The notes: a model not told the origin generated them from the letters alone. DNA of 64,000 bases from Parasutterella muris (GCF_009767915.1 NZ_WSRP01000005.1:1-64000); one strand, 5' to 3'. Shown: positions 7,801 through 17,915, counted from the stretch's first letter. Translations and numbers: made by a program.

Positions 7801-9204
7801 TTCGTTGTTGACGGTTCTTTAAACGAGATTCCGGAAGCGGCACCCGGCTCGATGGTTATCGCAGAAAACGGCTTCCTTGGTGTAACGGCTGACAACGACT
7901 CTGCATTAGGCAAGTCGGTCTTGATTTCCGGTACAGATCTGAAGTTCGAAGAAGGCAGCTACCTGTATGTTGACCTTTCTGAAGTGACCGAAGGCGGCGA
8001 TCTGCAGCTCAAGCTTGCCGACAATGTTATCGGTTTGGAAGATGTGTATCAGAACAACCATCTGCTCTTTAAGGATTCCGGACTTTGGTTTGACTTTGCG
8101 GTTCAGGACGGTGTAATTACCGCTTCCTATGATCCGATCGGCCAGATGCCTGAATTAATCGCGCCGAATGTCATGCGTGAAGCCTTGATTAGCGGCGGTG
8201 CATATTCGGATACGATCCGTGATCTGATCTCCAACTTAGGCAGCGAAGGCGCTTCCCGCGAACTCAATCGCGCAGCTGCGGCCGGTGCGGCTTCCGGAGC
8301 CCAGATTGTTGCGCTGAACGCCGGTTCCATGATCATTGATTCAGTTGAACAGCATGGTTCTCTGCTGGCTGCTTACGCACATGATAAATCCGGTGCCGAT
8401 CTGTGGATTGATCTCAACAGCTCCTTCAGCAAGGCTTCTTCTTACGAAGTTGGCTCTGCCTCCTACGGTTATAAGAGTGACTTAGCCGGTGCGACAGTCG
8501 GTGTGGATTACGCATTTGGCAACGGCGCTGCCGCCGGTGTTGCGCTCAGTATCGGTACAGGTTCTCTGCGCGGCCAGAATCTTGGCTCCGGCGTCAAGAA
8601 CTCTGTTAACTATCAAGGTGTGAACCTCTACGGTACATGGGCAACAGAATATGCCAACATCATCGGTTCAATCGGTTATCTGCGCACAGAAAACAAGATC
8701 TCTTCTTCTCTGAGCTCCAAGCAGAAAGTTCACGGCAACAGCTTCACAGCCGCGGTTAGAGCAGAGAAGTCTCTTGAACTGAATCCGTCGATTACGGTAA
8801 CGCCTCATGTTGGAGTTCGTTATCTGCATACTGATATTGATGATGTCAAACTTGGCGTCTTCAAGTTCAGCAACAAGAAGACAAATCTTGTTCAGGTACC
8901 GTTCGGTGTTGCGTTTAATGCGAACCTCAAAGCGCCCTGCGGCGCAGAGGTTAAACCGTTCATTGATCTCACAATCGCTCCGGCGTTTGGTGATCGCAAG
9001 GTTAACAACAAGGTTGGTTATGCGGCCGGCTTAGCCAGCGATACGCTTGACACAAGAATCGCTGACAATGCGATGTATTCTGCGAAGATTGGTGTGAACG
9101 CCACTAAGGGCGCTCATTCCTTCACGCTGAATTACGGTATTGGCGGAGCTAACCACGGTCGTGTCGATCAGGCACTTCAGGCAGGTTACCGTTATTCCTT
9201 CTAA
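4873..9204 (+). CDS. Autotransporter (type Va) with extended signal peptide region
   Basis: The 1443-residue surface protein starts at the ATG at 4873: AAGGA precedes it, and it gives the conserved extended signal peptide region MNKTYKVVFNPVTSTWTPVS, followed by the hydrophobic core LAIAVACGLFSVSHA. Residues about 55-1090 form a passenger rich in short G/N/D-containing strands, as in right-handed beta-helix adhesins. A linker (about 1100-1165) contains the Ala-rich SRELNRAAAAGAASGAQ stretch. The last 275 residues are an autotransporter beta-domain ending in YRYSF with the terminal Phe used for BamA insertion. No catalytic triad or RGD was noticed, so adhesion or surface display is inferred. 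It stands alone, closed by a terminator at 9231-9264. Confidence 0.92.
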   Translation: MNKTYKVVFNPVTSTWTPVSEVSRSRGKSGLRSSLSKLAIAVACGLFSVSHAATYDASIYAQSGQTVTVNQPALTIEGTGGDEPIIGIIAESGSVVNVNADIVDMNLTAPISHTKAIVAAGGEGPGAQINMDAKQISIFMNGGGRGVESNWGSSINMNASESILISTRANVGKSYGILVDGYGGGQGSTLSIQAPDIKVSTYVRGENENRIDAVYLRSNQINLHSLSLGTENAKNIAIDLTVEKTAPAANAINIAGGSAVIGNKDAAVSINVVNNGMGETSYARGIQVTGEDSSLTINASRLDVSVASNFKAVAFRVTDNASVTVNAPTYVTVKGGSNQNYASEGIRSSYETNGIFPAATEFVFNKSVTVDVSAEQGARGVCVLNGQPSNISTRPNDHGGLITFNSDLTVSANSSGRNARGIALDNDFLDGTHPTTPLGDPGSGAFLVVKGNLSSNAVAKSNAVAIDLNDNAGLTAGSLNLSAVSQTAGAYGINVDGSTGNVYASGSEMNISAESQGDGEEAMAAGVAVQGGSVTLRAPVINISAKAPEEAAWAVGLALDTGAHVSIGQEGAKVTLNSVGVDSDAIYIGDSGTVELIGSIDIPNGNLDIGYGGNVTVKGDIALDDLGRINPDGGNALMIDGQLTTTSDQVFLKAAGESQATVGGLVSGLDGRINFAPTGSVLVLTDPVFTMEYLKSAMATYTRPETITMTGKMVDLTAGNIGDLTNPNLPSSTLTWNSSITITGNQITGSYAVVGNVDMGNGQTLEIDAGKDKNFTITGAGGSLITSLKPTIELVIKSEGQLQLGGSELTEDSTLTGSVVAQTDAVLNIKGATGKELTNFHITGSLTADANAHVTIDDNAQVNISDVVIGKNAQFTIGSPQNKSGFGMLLASTLKQMGILFIDPDWSAKPSLTLANEVEFGADSQTVVGQNSQLIIGSSDENLIANTLSANNLKFAEDGITAAAYIAKPINLNGGSFVVDGSLNEIPEAAPGSMVIAENGFLGVTADNDSALGKSVLISGTDLKFEEGSYLYVDLSEVTEGGDLQLKLADNVIGLEDVYQNNHLLFKDSGLWFDFAVQDGVITASYDPIGQMPELIAPNVMREALISGGAYSDTIRDLISNLGSEGASRELNRAAAAGAASGAQIVALNAGSMIIDSVEQHGSLLAAYAHDKSGADLWIDLNSSFSKASSYEVGSASYGYKSDLAGATVGVDYAFGNGAAAGVALSIGTGSLRGQNLGSGVKNSVNYQGVNLYGTWATEYANIIGSIGYLRTENKISSSLSSKQKVHGNSFTAAVRAEKSLELNPSITVTPHVGVRYLHTDIDDVKLGVFKFSNKKTNLVQVPFGVAFNANLKAPCGAEVKPFIDLTIAPAFGDRKVNNKVGYAAGLASDTLDTRIADNAMYSAKIGVNATKGAHSFTLNYGIGGANHGRVDQALQAGYRYSF

Positions 9205-9230
9205 TGATGTCTCCTAGTTAGTTGGAAAAA

Positions 9231-9264
9231 GGGCCTTAACTGCGGAAATCTGCGGTTAAGGCCC
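9231..9264 (+). terminator. Terminator of the autotransporter gene
   Basis: GGGCCTTAAC and GTTAAGGCCC pair perfectly, 26 bases after the stop codon. An AAATTG tract follows. Confidence 0.75.
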
Positions 9265-9361
9265 AAATTGTTTCTGAAGAAGAGACACGTCGAAGCTTTG
9301 TTTTAAGCGCAGAAGAGTGCGCGGAAAGTTATGATCAAGTTATGGATTTAAAGACAAAAAG

Positions 9362-9399
9362 AATGCCCGTTCTGCAGATAGTGCCGCAGAGCGGGCATT
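9362..9399 (-). terminator. Terminator of the DUF5666-like gene
   Basis: AATGCCCG and CGGGCATT with an inner CTGC/GCAG stem. Read on the minus strand it is followed by TCTTTTTG, so it serves the gene at 9471-9785. Confidence 0.75.
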
Positions 9400-9470
9400 G
9401 ATTCTTTTAGCGCCTGATACGGCGCGTCGGAAAAACTTCCGAGATGTTTGTACGGCGTTCGCCGCAGTGA

Positions 9471-9785
9471 TTACTTAGTCAGAGCCGTGCAGCGGCTGTC
9501 ACGCTTCTGTTCAATTTCAGACACGAAGAAGTTGCCTTCGCGGTCGATATCACCGTCAACTTTTACACAAGTACCGACTTTAATTTCTGTACCGCGTCTG
9601 CTGTCAATGTGCGTGCGCTGATCAGCCATAAAGGTCTTTCCGCCGATGACCCATGTCTGTTCCGCAGAACCGGCTGCAGGCATCTGCTCAACTCGGCCGT
9701 AGAAGCCATCATGACCGTGCGCATAAACTGTTCCGGCGGCCATAAGAGCGATGGCGGCGGTAAAAACTGTCTTAGTTAATTTCAT
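9471..9785 (-). CDS. Periplasmic DUF5666-like OB-fold protein
   Basis: The 104-residue protein has a clean Sec signal (MKLTKTVFTAAIALMAAGTVYA, cut near AHG). The mature part reads as alternating strands with the pattern FYGRVEQ...WVIGGKTFMADQRTHID...IKVGTCVKVDGDI...FFVSEIE, typical of DUF5666-type OB-fold domains, whose role is unknown. Two cysteines (GTCVKV and SRCTAL) could form a disulfide. The start has GGAGGTG on the minus strand just upstream. Single gene with its own terminator. The family call is by pattern and moderately sure. Confidence 0.6.
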   Translation of the reverse strand: MKLTKTVFTAAIALMAAGTVYAHGHDGFYGRVEQMPAAGSAEQTWVIGGKTFMADQRTHIDSRRGTEIKVGTCVKVDGDIDREGNFFVSEIEQKRDSRCTALTK

Positions 9786-9910
9786 GGTTATTCACCTCCA
9801 AAAGTTGAGTTCAGTGTAGGTTCTTAATGGGGTAACGACGAATAACACGTCTAAATTAGGTACAAAAAATGCGGCCGTAAAGGCCGCACTTAGAAATTAA
9901 TTTATTGAAA

Positions 9911-11404
9911 TTAAACTTGTTTCTTTATGTCATCAAGCTTGCGCTGAACAGTGTGGAATGTCGCAAGCATAGATGTAGACGGTTTGTTCGGATCAAGAAG
10001 GCTGACCACGATGATCGTAAGGAACGAAAGAACGAAGCCCGGGATGATCTCGTAGAGGCCCCACCATGCGCCCTGGTGCCAGACCAGAACGGTAAGCGCG
10101 CCAACAATAATACCGGCAAGGGCACCGTTTTTTGTGCAGCCTTTCCAAAGCAGAGAAAGGATAATGATCGGGCCGAACGCAGCACCAAAGCCGCCCCAGG
10201 CGTAGCTCACCAGAGACAGAACGAGGTTGTTCGGATCCATAGCGATCACGATAGCGACACAGCTCACCGCGATAACCGTCAGTCGTCCGATCCAGACTAA
10301 TTCGCGTTGATTGGCGTTCGGACGGATAAATACACGGTAGAAGTCTTCGGTAAGGACGGAAGAGCAGACGAGGAGCTGACAGGAAAGCGTACTCATAACG
10401 GCTGCAAGAATCGCAGAAAGCAGTACGCCGCCGATCCAGGGATTAAAGAGGGTTGTGGAAAGGACCATGAACACGCGTTCATGATTCTCAGCAACCGCTT
10501 TGCCAAGGTCCGGATGCGCGGAGAAGAAGGCGGCTCCGAAGAAACCTGCCGCTACGGCACCGGTGAGCGAGAAGATGAGCCAAATCATGCTGATGCGGCA
10601 GGCTCTCGGCATCAAAGCGGCGTTCTTAGCGGCCATAAAACGAACCAGAATATGCGGCTGGCCGAAGTAGCCCAGACCCCACGCAAGAAGTGAGATCACA
10701 CCGATGAAAGTCTGTCCCTGAAGCATGTTCAAGTGATTCGGATCAATCGCGCGAACCTGATCAATGGTCGCGGAAAAACCGCCTAAGTCAACCATAACAG
10801 CGATCGGCGCAATAATCAGGGCAAGACACATCATGGTCGCCTGAATGGTGTCTGTCCAGCTGACCGCGAGGAAACCGCCTAAGAAGACATAGGCCAGAGT
10901 AGCAATCGTTCCGAAGACCAGAGCCGTTTCATAGGGCATGTTAAATACAAGCTCAAAGAGTCTTGCGCTTGCGACCATGCCGGAGGCGGAGTAAATCGCA
11001 AAGAAGAGAAGAATAACGATGGCGGAAATCACCCGGAGCATTCTCGAATTGTCTTCAAAGCGATGCGAGAAATAATCGGGAAGCGTCAAAGCGTTATGGG
11101 CGGTCTCGGTATAGACGCGAAGCGGGGCTGCGACAATCAGCCAGTTGGCAAGCGTGCCGAGCGCCAAGCCGATAGCGATCCAGGATTCGCAGATGCCGGA
11201 TAAGAAAACCGCGCCCGGAAGTCCCATAAGGAGCCAGCCGCTCATATCGGAAGCGCCGACGGATAGGGCGGTTACCAGAGCGCCGAGTTTTCTTCCGCCG
11301 AGAATGTAATCATTGAAATTTTTTGTGAATCGCCATGCAACAAGACCGACGATTACCATGATCACCAAATAAGAAAAAAAGGTGATGGAAACAGGAGTAA
11401 ACAT
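9911..11404 (-). CDS. putP: Sodium/proline symporter PutP
   Basis: This is a sodium:solute symporter of about 497 residues and 12-13 membrane segments that imports proline with Na+. The ATG at 11404 is preferred: it starts the first membrane helix (MFTPVSITFFSYLVIMVIVG), an AAAGAAGA precedes it, and the family begins there; an upstream in-frame start adds a non-conserved stretch. PutP landmarks are seen: the GGRKLGALVTALSVGASDMSG segment, SGICESWIAIGL, and the WGLGYFGQPHI motif. It is separated from moaA by a terminator. With proC at 60.4 kb and other amino-acid carriers it fits an amino-acid-using lifestyle. Confidence 0.93.
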   Translation of the reverse strand: MFTPVSITFFSYLVIMVIVGLVAWRFTKNFNDYILGGRKLGALVTALSVGASDMSGWLLMGLPGAVFLSGICESWIAIGLALGTLANWLIVAAPLRVYTETAHNALTLPDYFSHRFEDNSRMLRVISAIVILLFFAIYSASGMVASARLFELVFNMPYETALVFGTIATLAYVFLGGFLAVSWTDTIQATMMCLALIIAPIAVMVDLGGFSATIDQVRAIDPNHLNMLQGQTFIGVISLLAWGLGYFGQPHILVRFMAAKNAALMPRACRISMIWLIFSLTGAVAAGFFGAAFFSAHPDLGKAVAENHERVFMVLSTTLFNPWIGGVLLSAILAAVMSTLSCQLLVCSSVLTEDFYRVFIRPNANQRELVWIGRLTVIAVSCVAIVIAMDPNNLVLSLVSYAWGGFGAAFGPIIILSLLWKGCTKNGALAGIIVGALTVLVWHQGAWWGLYEIIPGFVLSFLTIIVVSLLDPNKPSTSMLATFHTVQRKLDDIKKQV

Positions 11405-11493
11405 ATCTTCTTTGAATAAGGTTAGAGGTCTGTATTTAAAAATATGATAACGAACGATCACTGCCTTTTACGCGATTAAAGACACTTAATCAA

Positions 11494-11520
11494 AAAGGTT
11501 CGCGTTTTTTGCGAACCTTT
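11494..11520 (-). terminator. Terminator between moaA and putP
   Basis: AAAGGTTCGC and GCGAACCTTT enclose a seven-base loop. On the minus strand it is followed by TTGATTAA after a T-rich side, fitting the end of moaA just upstream. Confidence 0.8.
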
Positions 11521-11527
11521 GAGGCTG

Positions 11528-12631
11528 TTATCCGCCGATATAGGACATTTCGATTTTGTGTTTCGCTCGTTCGGCGGAAGTTTCAGCAGTTCGTATTTCA
11601 GAGTAGTGGTCGTCCCTGGCACTCCAAATTCTGCCGATAGCGTCCTCAATTTCTTCGTCGGAGGCACCTCCTCGAAGCATCTGCCGAATGTCAAAACCTT
11701 CTGTGGCAAAGAGACATTTATAAAGCTTGCCGTCAACGGAAAGACGGATTCTTGAACATTCCCTGCAAAACGGTTCGCTCACAGAAGAAATAAATCCGAT
11801 TTCTCCCATACCGTCTTTGTAGCGCCAGCGGGTCGCGACTTCTCCCGGATAATTAGGATCAACGGGTTCGATCGGGTAGCGGCTGTTGATCTCTTCAACA
11901 ATTTGTCGTGAAGGAATCACATCGTCCATTCGCCAGCCGTTGGTTGCGCCCACATCCATGTATTCAATGTAGCGGACAATGACTCCAGTACCGCGGAAAT
12001 GTTCGGCGATCTTAATCAGCTCTTTTTCGTTCGTTCCGCGTTTAACGACAACGTTGATTTTCACAGACGAAATGCCGGCCTTTTGAGCTGCCTCGATGCC
12101 TGCGAGCGTGCGCTCGATCGGGAAATCCACATCGTTGAGCTGCTTGTAAATTTCCGCATCCATGGCGTCAAGCGATACGGTAAGCCGCTTTAGACCGGCC
12201 GCGGCAAGCGCCTTTGCTTTGGCCTGAAGCGCGGAACCGTTCGTTGTCAGGGCGACGTCCAAGGGTTTGCCGTTCCAGGTTTTAAGTTTGCCGAGTTCGG
12301 TGATCAGATTTTCAATACCTTTGCGCAGAAGCGGCTCTCCGCCCGTAAGACGAATCTTTTCGACGCCGTTTTCAACAGCGATCCGAGCAAGGCGAATGAT
12401 TTCTTCAAAAGAGAGAATTTCTGTGTGTGCAAGGAATAAATGTTCTTTTTCAAACTTTTCCTTGGGCATACAGTAGCGGCAGCGGAAGTTGCATCGATCG
12501 GTCACGGAAATACGAATATCCCGCAGCGGTCTGCCGCGGGTATCTACCCAGTGCGCTCCCTCCCGGTGAACTTCTCCGGCCAGGGGAATCGTTTTGGTGA
12601 TGTATTTGATCGGTATAACTTTTCTGCTCAT
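11528..12631 (-). CDS. moaA: GTP 3',8-cyclase MoaA
   Basis: A radical SAM enzyme that makes the first step of molybdenum cofactor synthesis, converting GTP to the 3',8-cyclo product. The 367-residue protein has the N-terminal cluster motif CNFRCRYCMP, the SAM-binding TGGEPLLRKG, and the C-terminal second Fe-S cluster region with PFCRECSRIRLSVDGK and later CLFA. It ends in Gly-Gly, as MoaA needs for activity. No other moa/moe gene is beside it; fdhD at 45 kb is another gene for the molybdoenzyme formate dehydrogenase. The upstream region carries three spaced 16-base sites. Confidence 0.96.
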   Translation of the reverse strand: MSRKVIPIKYITKTIPLAGEVHREGAHWVDTRGRPLRDIRISVTDRCNFRCRYCMPKEKFEKEHLFLAHTEILSFEEIIRLARIAVENGVEKIRLTGGEPLLRKGIENLITELGKLKTWNGKPLDVALTTNGSALQAKAKALAAAGLKRLTVSLDAMDAEIYKQLNDVDFPIERTLAGIEAAQKAGISSVKINVVVKRGTNEKELIKIAEHFRGTGVIVRYIEYMDVGATNGWRMDDVIPSRQIVEEINSRYPIEPVDPNYPGEVATRWRYKDGMGEIGFISSVSEPFCRECSRIRLSVDGKLYKCLFATEGFDIRQMLRGGASDEEIEDAIGRIWSARDDHYSEIRTAETSAERAKHKIEMSYIGG

Positions 12632-13049
12632 TCGTGCCTGTATTTTTTGTGAACGCTAATCATATACCTAGGAAGGTTTTGGGTCATTACGGTATCCGCA
12701 TTAATCTCTATTAAACCACATTGCATTCAGGCGTTCGAGATTCAAGTATGTGAAAAAGACCACACTTTATCGTCTCTCTAAATAAGCGTCGCAGAAGATA
12801 AGTGTTCAGGGAGAAGCGAGCATGATCCGAACCGTTTATTGTGTGCAAAAGACCACAAACTCGCTGTGACATTGAAATCAAGGTGTTAGCCTGTTATTTG
12901 CGAACCAAAGCCGTTTCGGTCTGACTGTAAACTATGCGCAAAAGACCACAAAATTATCGGAACCACTGTGCCGCAGATAAAGTCGTTATTTCTTGTTTCT
13001 TTGGAATATATTGCATAAACACAGGCGCAACTTTTGGTAATCTTAAACA
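12632..13049. other. Divergent moaA-rarA intergenic region
   Basis: These 418 bases hold the moaA promoter (minus) and the rarA promoter (plus). The only clear structure is the set of three 16-base sites at exact 93-base spacing. No gene is seen. Confidence 0.6.
12749..12950 (+). promoter_or_regulatory. Three 16-base sites at exact 93-base spacing
   Basis: TGTGAAAAAGACCACA (12749-12764), TGTGCAAAAGACCACA (12842-12857) and TGCGCAAAAGACCACA (12935-12950) share 14 of 16 positions. Their starts are exactly 93 bases apart. Sequence between them is not conserved. The ends TGTG/CACA are complementary, as in a binding site for a dimer. A spacing close to nine helical turns would put all three on one DNA face. 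The regulator is unknown. Confidence 0.6.
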
Positions 13050-14486
13050 ATGGAACAATATCTTTTTGCACTTACGCCCGACAGCGCAGAGGAGCCGAAC
13101 AAGGCTTCAAAGAGCGCTTCGTCCGGGCGTGTTAAACAAGCGGCCGATAAGGCTTCGCCTTTAGCTGAAAGGCTCAGGCCGCAGACCATTGACGAAGTTG
13201 TCGGACAGAAGCATTTACTCGGTCCGGGACAGCCGCTGCGCAGCGCCTTTGAGAATGCGCACCCGCACTCCATGATTCTGTGGGGACCTCCGGGCGTTGG
13301 TAAGACAACGCTCGCAAGGCTTATGGCAAACGCATTTGATTTGCCCTTTATTTCAATCTCCGCAGTGCTCGGAGGCGTCAAGGATATCCGTGACGCTGTG
13401 GAAAAGGCCACAGAAAATCGTCAGAAAACCGGATGCTCGACCGTCGTGTTCGTCGATGAAGTGCATCGCTTTTCTAAAAGTCAGCAGGACGCGTTTCTGC
13501 CGCATGTTGAGAGCGGTCTGTTTACCTTTATCGGCGCGACAACCGAAAATCCCAGTTTTGAGGTCATTTCCGCGCTTTTATCCCGCTCTTCGGTTTATGT
13601 GCTCGAATCATTAAAGGAAGACGATCTGCTGGAGCTGCTTGATCGGGCGCTCAAGCGTGAGTATCCGACGCTGACTGTTACCGATGAGGCAAAGAAGATT
13701 CTGACGGGGCTCGCCGACGGCGACGCGCGCCGATTCCTGAACGCTTTGGAAGTCTCCGCGACTATGGCGCTTGACCGCGGTGTCACAGTGCTCGATGATA
13801 AATTTGTCCGCAAGGCACTCCCGGCAACCATTCGGCGTTTTGATAAGGGCGGAGATAATTTCTATGACACGATTTCCGCGCTTCATAAATCGGTGCGGGG
13901 ATCAGACCCGGACGCGGCGCTCTATTGGATGTGCCGCATGCTCGATGGCGGAGTGGACCCGCTTTATATCGCGCGTCGTCTCATGCGGATGGCTGTCGAG
14001 GATATCGGACTTGCTGATCCAAGAGCAATGGAAGTGACAACGAATGCGGTCGATATTTATGAACGCCTGGGCTCACCCGAAGGAGAGCTCGCACTTGCCA
14101 ACGCGGTGGTTTACCTTTCCGTAGCTCCTAAGTCCATCAGTGTCTATCAGGCATTTAATAAAATGCGCGCCTTTGTAAAAAAGGACGGAACGAGACCCGT
14201 TCCGATGCATATCAGAAACGCGCCGACCAAGCTGATGAAAGATATCGGCAGCGGAGCGGGGTATCGCTATCCTCCGGACGAGCCGGGATCCTTTGCGGCA
14301 GGCGTGAAATATTTTCCGGATGAAATCCGAGAATATCGGGTTTATGAACCCTCGGACCGCGGAATGGAAATCAAGATTCGCGACAAACTTGAAAGTCTTC
14401 GCGCACTCAATGCCGAGGCTCGGCGCGGTCAAATGCCGTCCGGTAAGAAAGTCGGTACGCGTCATGCGAGCGAAAAAGAGGGTTAA
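13050..14486 (+). CDS. rarA: Replication-associated recombination ATPase RarA
   Basis: RarA (MgsA) is an AAA+ ATPase related to clamp loaders that acts at stalled replication forks. The 478-residue protein shows [17 protein letters not shown], Walker [10 protein letters not shown] near residue 80, Walker B VVFVDEVH near 131, the sensor segment [11 protein letters not shown], and a C-terminal tetramerisation region with the conserved APTKLMK. A charged N-terminal extension of about 30 residues precedes the conserved part. It lies directly before serS, a common order in Burkholderiales (lolA-rarA-serS), though no lolA is present here. Confidence 0.95.
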   Translation: MEQYLFALTPDSAEEPNKASKSASSGRVKQAADKASPLAERLRPQTIDEVVGQKHLLGPGQPLRSAFENAHPHSMILWGPPGVGKTTLARLMANAFDLPFISISAVLGGVKDIRDAVEKATENRQKTGCSTVVFVDEVHRFSKSQQDAFLPHVESGLFTFIGATTENPSFEVISALLSRSSVYVLESLKEDDLLELLDRALKREYPTLTVTDEAKKILTGLADGDARRFLNALEVSATMALDRGVTVLDDKFVRKALPATIRRFDKGGDNFYDTISALHKSVRGSDPDAALYWMCRMLDGGVDPLYIARRLMRMAVEDIGLADPRAMEVTTNAVDIYERLGSPEGELALANAVVYLSVAPKSISVYQAFNKMRAFVKKDGTRPVPMHIRNAPTKLMKDIGSGAGYRYPPDEPGSFAAGVKYFPDEIREYRVYEPSDRGMEIKIRDKLESLRALNAEARRGQMPSGKKVGTRHASEKEG

Positions 14487-14589
14487 CTGCGGGTTTTCCG
14501 AACTTTCAACGCAGGAATAGATCATTCCTAATGCGCCATGGCGTACAATCAAGAAATTCGCTTTGAAAAAATTAAGTAAGAGAAATTAA

Positions 14590-15891
<1,302 letters not shown>

Positions 15892-15905
15892 TTAATCTGA
15901 TTAAC

Positions 15906-15941
15906 AAAGCGCTGAAATTCCTTTCAAGAGTTCAGCGCTTT
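15906..15941 (+). terminator. Terminator after serS
   Basis: AAAGCGCTGAA pairs with TTCAGCGCTTT and is followed by ATTTTTA. Confidence 0.88.
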
Positions 15942-15961
15942 ATTTTTACTGAGAGAAAAAA

Positions 15962-16966
15962 ATGTCCGCGGCACTTCCTCGTATCGCAATTTTGGCAACC
16001 GGCGGCACAATCGCCGGCAAAGCTTCTTCCGCCTCCCAGACAGTGGGGTATAAACCCGGCAGCGCGTCAGTTCAGGATATTTTGGATTCTGTACCGGGAC
16101 TTTCCGATGTCGCTGAGATTACAGCGGTCCAGGTCGCAAATATCGGTTCTGAAGATATGACGGATCATATTTGGACCAAGCTGGTCCGCGAAACTGAAGA
16201 GCAGCTCGCAGATCCCGAGATTGACGGTGTTGTCATTACACACGGAACCGACACGCTCGAAGAAACCGCTTTCCTTTTAAATCTCATTCTGAAGTCTGAT
16301 AAGCCGATTGTGATTGTAGGCTCCATGCGACCTGCAACCTCGATTTCCGCTGACGGTCCGATGAATCTTCTGAACGCGGTGCGCACTGCCTGCTCAGAAA
16401 AATCGGTCGGCAAGGGTGTGTTAGTTGTGCTCAATGATGAGATTCACGGCGCACGTGATGTGACAAAAACCAATACGACGAACTGTGCGACATTCGCTTC
16501 TCCGAGACTTGGAGCGCTGGGTTTTGTGACAGGCGGAATCGTCGATTTTTATAAAGCTTCCGTAAAACCGCATACCACTCAGACTCAGTTTACTTCCGCG
16601 CTTTTAAACGGCTCTGATCTGCCTCTGACGGATATTATTTATGCGCATGCCAATGAAGATTCCCGACTGATCGAAACTTCGGCCGCGACCGGCGCTAAAG
16701 GCATTGTCTATGCCGGTATGGGCAACGGGTCCGTTCATGTCAACGCACTGAAAGGGCTGCGCGAAGCCATCGAAAAGGGCGTTATTGTTATCCGTTCTTC
16801 GAGAACCGGAAGCGGCGCCGTGGTGGATTCCGCTCCCGAGTGGAGTGAGGTCGGCATGATTAATGGCGGCACTCTGAATCCTCAGAAAGCAAGAATTCTG
16901 CTTCAGCTCTGTCTGGCTTCCGGCCTTGGCAGAGAAGAAATTATTGAAGCCTTTAACCGTTATTAA
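15962..16966 (+). CDS. L-asparaginase, type II-like, without signal peptide
   Basis: The enzyme hydrolyses asparagine to aspartate and ammonia. The 334-residue protein has the N-terminal ATGGTIAGKASS motif with the catalytic Thr, and HGTDTLEETAFLL with the second Thr and the Asp of the active site. The motif pattern is that of type II (AnsB-like) enzymes, but residue 1 begins only a few residues before the first strand (MSAALPRIAILATGG), so no export signal is present and the enzyme is probably cytoplasmic. It provides aspartate to the C4-dicarboxylate genes elsewhere in the window. A palindromic terminator follows at 17063-17088. Confidence 0.92.
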   Translation: MSAALPRIAILATGGTIAGKASSASQTVGYKPGSASVQDILDSVPGLSDVAEITAVQVANIGSEDMTDHIWTKLVRETEEQLADPEIDGVVITHGTDTLEETAFLLNLILKSDKPIVIVGSMRPATSISADGPMNLLNAVRTACSEKSVGKGVLVVLNDEIHGARDVTKTNTTNCATFASPRLGALGFVTGGIVDFYKASVKPHTTQTQFTSALLNGSDLPLTDIIYAHANEDSRLIETSAATGAKGIVYAGMGNGSVHVNALKGLREAIEKGVIVIRSSRTGSGAVVDSAPEWSEVGMINGGTLNPQKARILLQLCLASGLGREEIIEAFNRY

Positions 16967-17062
16967 TCTCAAAACCCTGCTAGCGAATGCTCGAGGCTGA
17001 ATCGTTTGGTTCAGTTTAAAGAGTGAGATTCTGATTGAACTGCGGGCAGGCGTGCATAGAGC

Positions 17063-17088
17063 AAGAGGACTGAATATTCAGTCCTCTT
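17063..17088. terminator. Bidirectional terminator between asparaginase and nitroreductase
   Basis: A perfect 26-base palindrome with arms AAGAGGACTGA and TCAGTCCTCTT lies between two convergent genes. Confidence 0.8.
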
Positions 17089-17096
17089 GAAACGTT

Positions 17097-17915
17097 TTAA
17101 ACGAAGTTGCAGTTAATAGGCGGTCTTGCGGGGATCCGCTGAGCATGGATGGTCTTGTAGCCGAACACTATGGCGCAGTAACAATCCTCGTCTTCGCCAA
17201 TTCCTAAGAATTCGCGGATTTTTGGAGAATACTTCGCGGCGTTAGCGGCGTATCCGGCAAAACAGCAGCCGATATCGCGGGCTTCAGCGGCCATATTGAA
17301 GTACGTCATCGCGATTCCGGAATCCACGCCGCCCCAAACAATATTTTTAGGTCCGACGGTAAAGGCGGTGCAGGGCGCACCGCGAAGAATAATGTCTCTG
17401 CCTTTGCGCTGTCTTGCGATAATCGAGTCAATGTCGTAGCGCTTTGAAAGTACCGGATGCACTCTGCATTCGGTGTCCATCCAATCGGTAATCATGTCCC
17501 GCAGCATACGGGTCTTAAAGATAGAATCCGTCAAAATCCAGCGGATCTTTCTGTTGTTGCCGCCCGTGGGCGCATAGTTAGCCGCATCAAGAATGCCTTC
17601 CGTCACGGTTCTTGGAACAGGACGGGCGGTAAACATTCTGTATGAGCGTCTTGCTTTGAGGAAGAGATCCATTTTAGCGGCGGTTGAAGCATCCGCTCTC
17701 GGCGCCCTAGGAAGTGTTTGACCCGCATCAAGCGCCTGTCGGCATGCGTCTTCCGGGCAATAAGCGGTGCATTGTCCGCAGCTGTTGCACTTATGCGCTA
17801 TTTCTTCCGGCATGACCGGTCTTCCGTTTTCCAGAACCAGAAGCGACTTAGGACAAACAAAAGTGCAGGTGCCGCAGCCGGTGCATCGTGTCTCGTCAAG
17901 AATAAAATTAGACAT
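17097..17915 (-). CDS. Ferredoxin-nitroreductase fusion protein
   Basis: The 272-residue protein has an N-terminal bacterial 2[4Fe-4S] domain with CTGCGTCTFVCP and CNSCGQCTAYCP (residues about 11-58), followed by a nitroreductase-family FMN domain (about 85-260) with the RRSYRMF and YAPTGGNNR segments. Such fusions pass electrons from a cluster donor to flavin and reduce nitro groups, quinones or other small electron acceptors; the natural substrate is unknown. Typical of anaerobes. It is a single gene convergent with asparaginase and next to ilvD. Confidence 0.88.
   Translation of the reverse strand: MSNFILDETRCTGCGTCTFVCPKSLLVLENGRPVMPEEIAHKCNSCGQCTAYCPEDACRQALDAGQTLPRAPRADASTAAKMDLFLKARRSYRMFTARPVPRTVTEGILDAANYAPTGGNNRKIRWILTDSIFKTRMLRDMITDWMDTECRVHPVLSKRYDIDSIIARQRKGRDIILRGAPCTAFTVGPKNIVWGGVDSGIAMTYFNMAAEARDIGCCFAGYAANAAKYSPKIREFLGIGEDEDCYCAIVFGYKTIHAQRIPARPPINCNFV

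Noticed and set aside
12749-12950. The three 16-base sites considered as a CRISPR array
   Set aside because: Repeats of 16 bases with 77-base gaps are outside CRISPR sizes, there are only three copies, and no cas gene is present.
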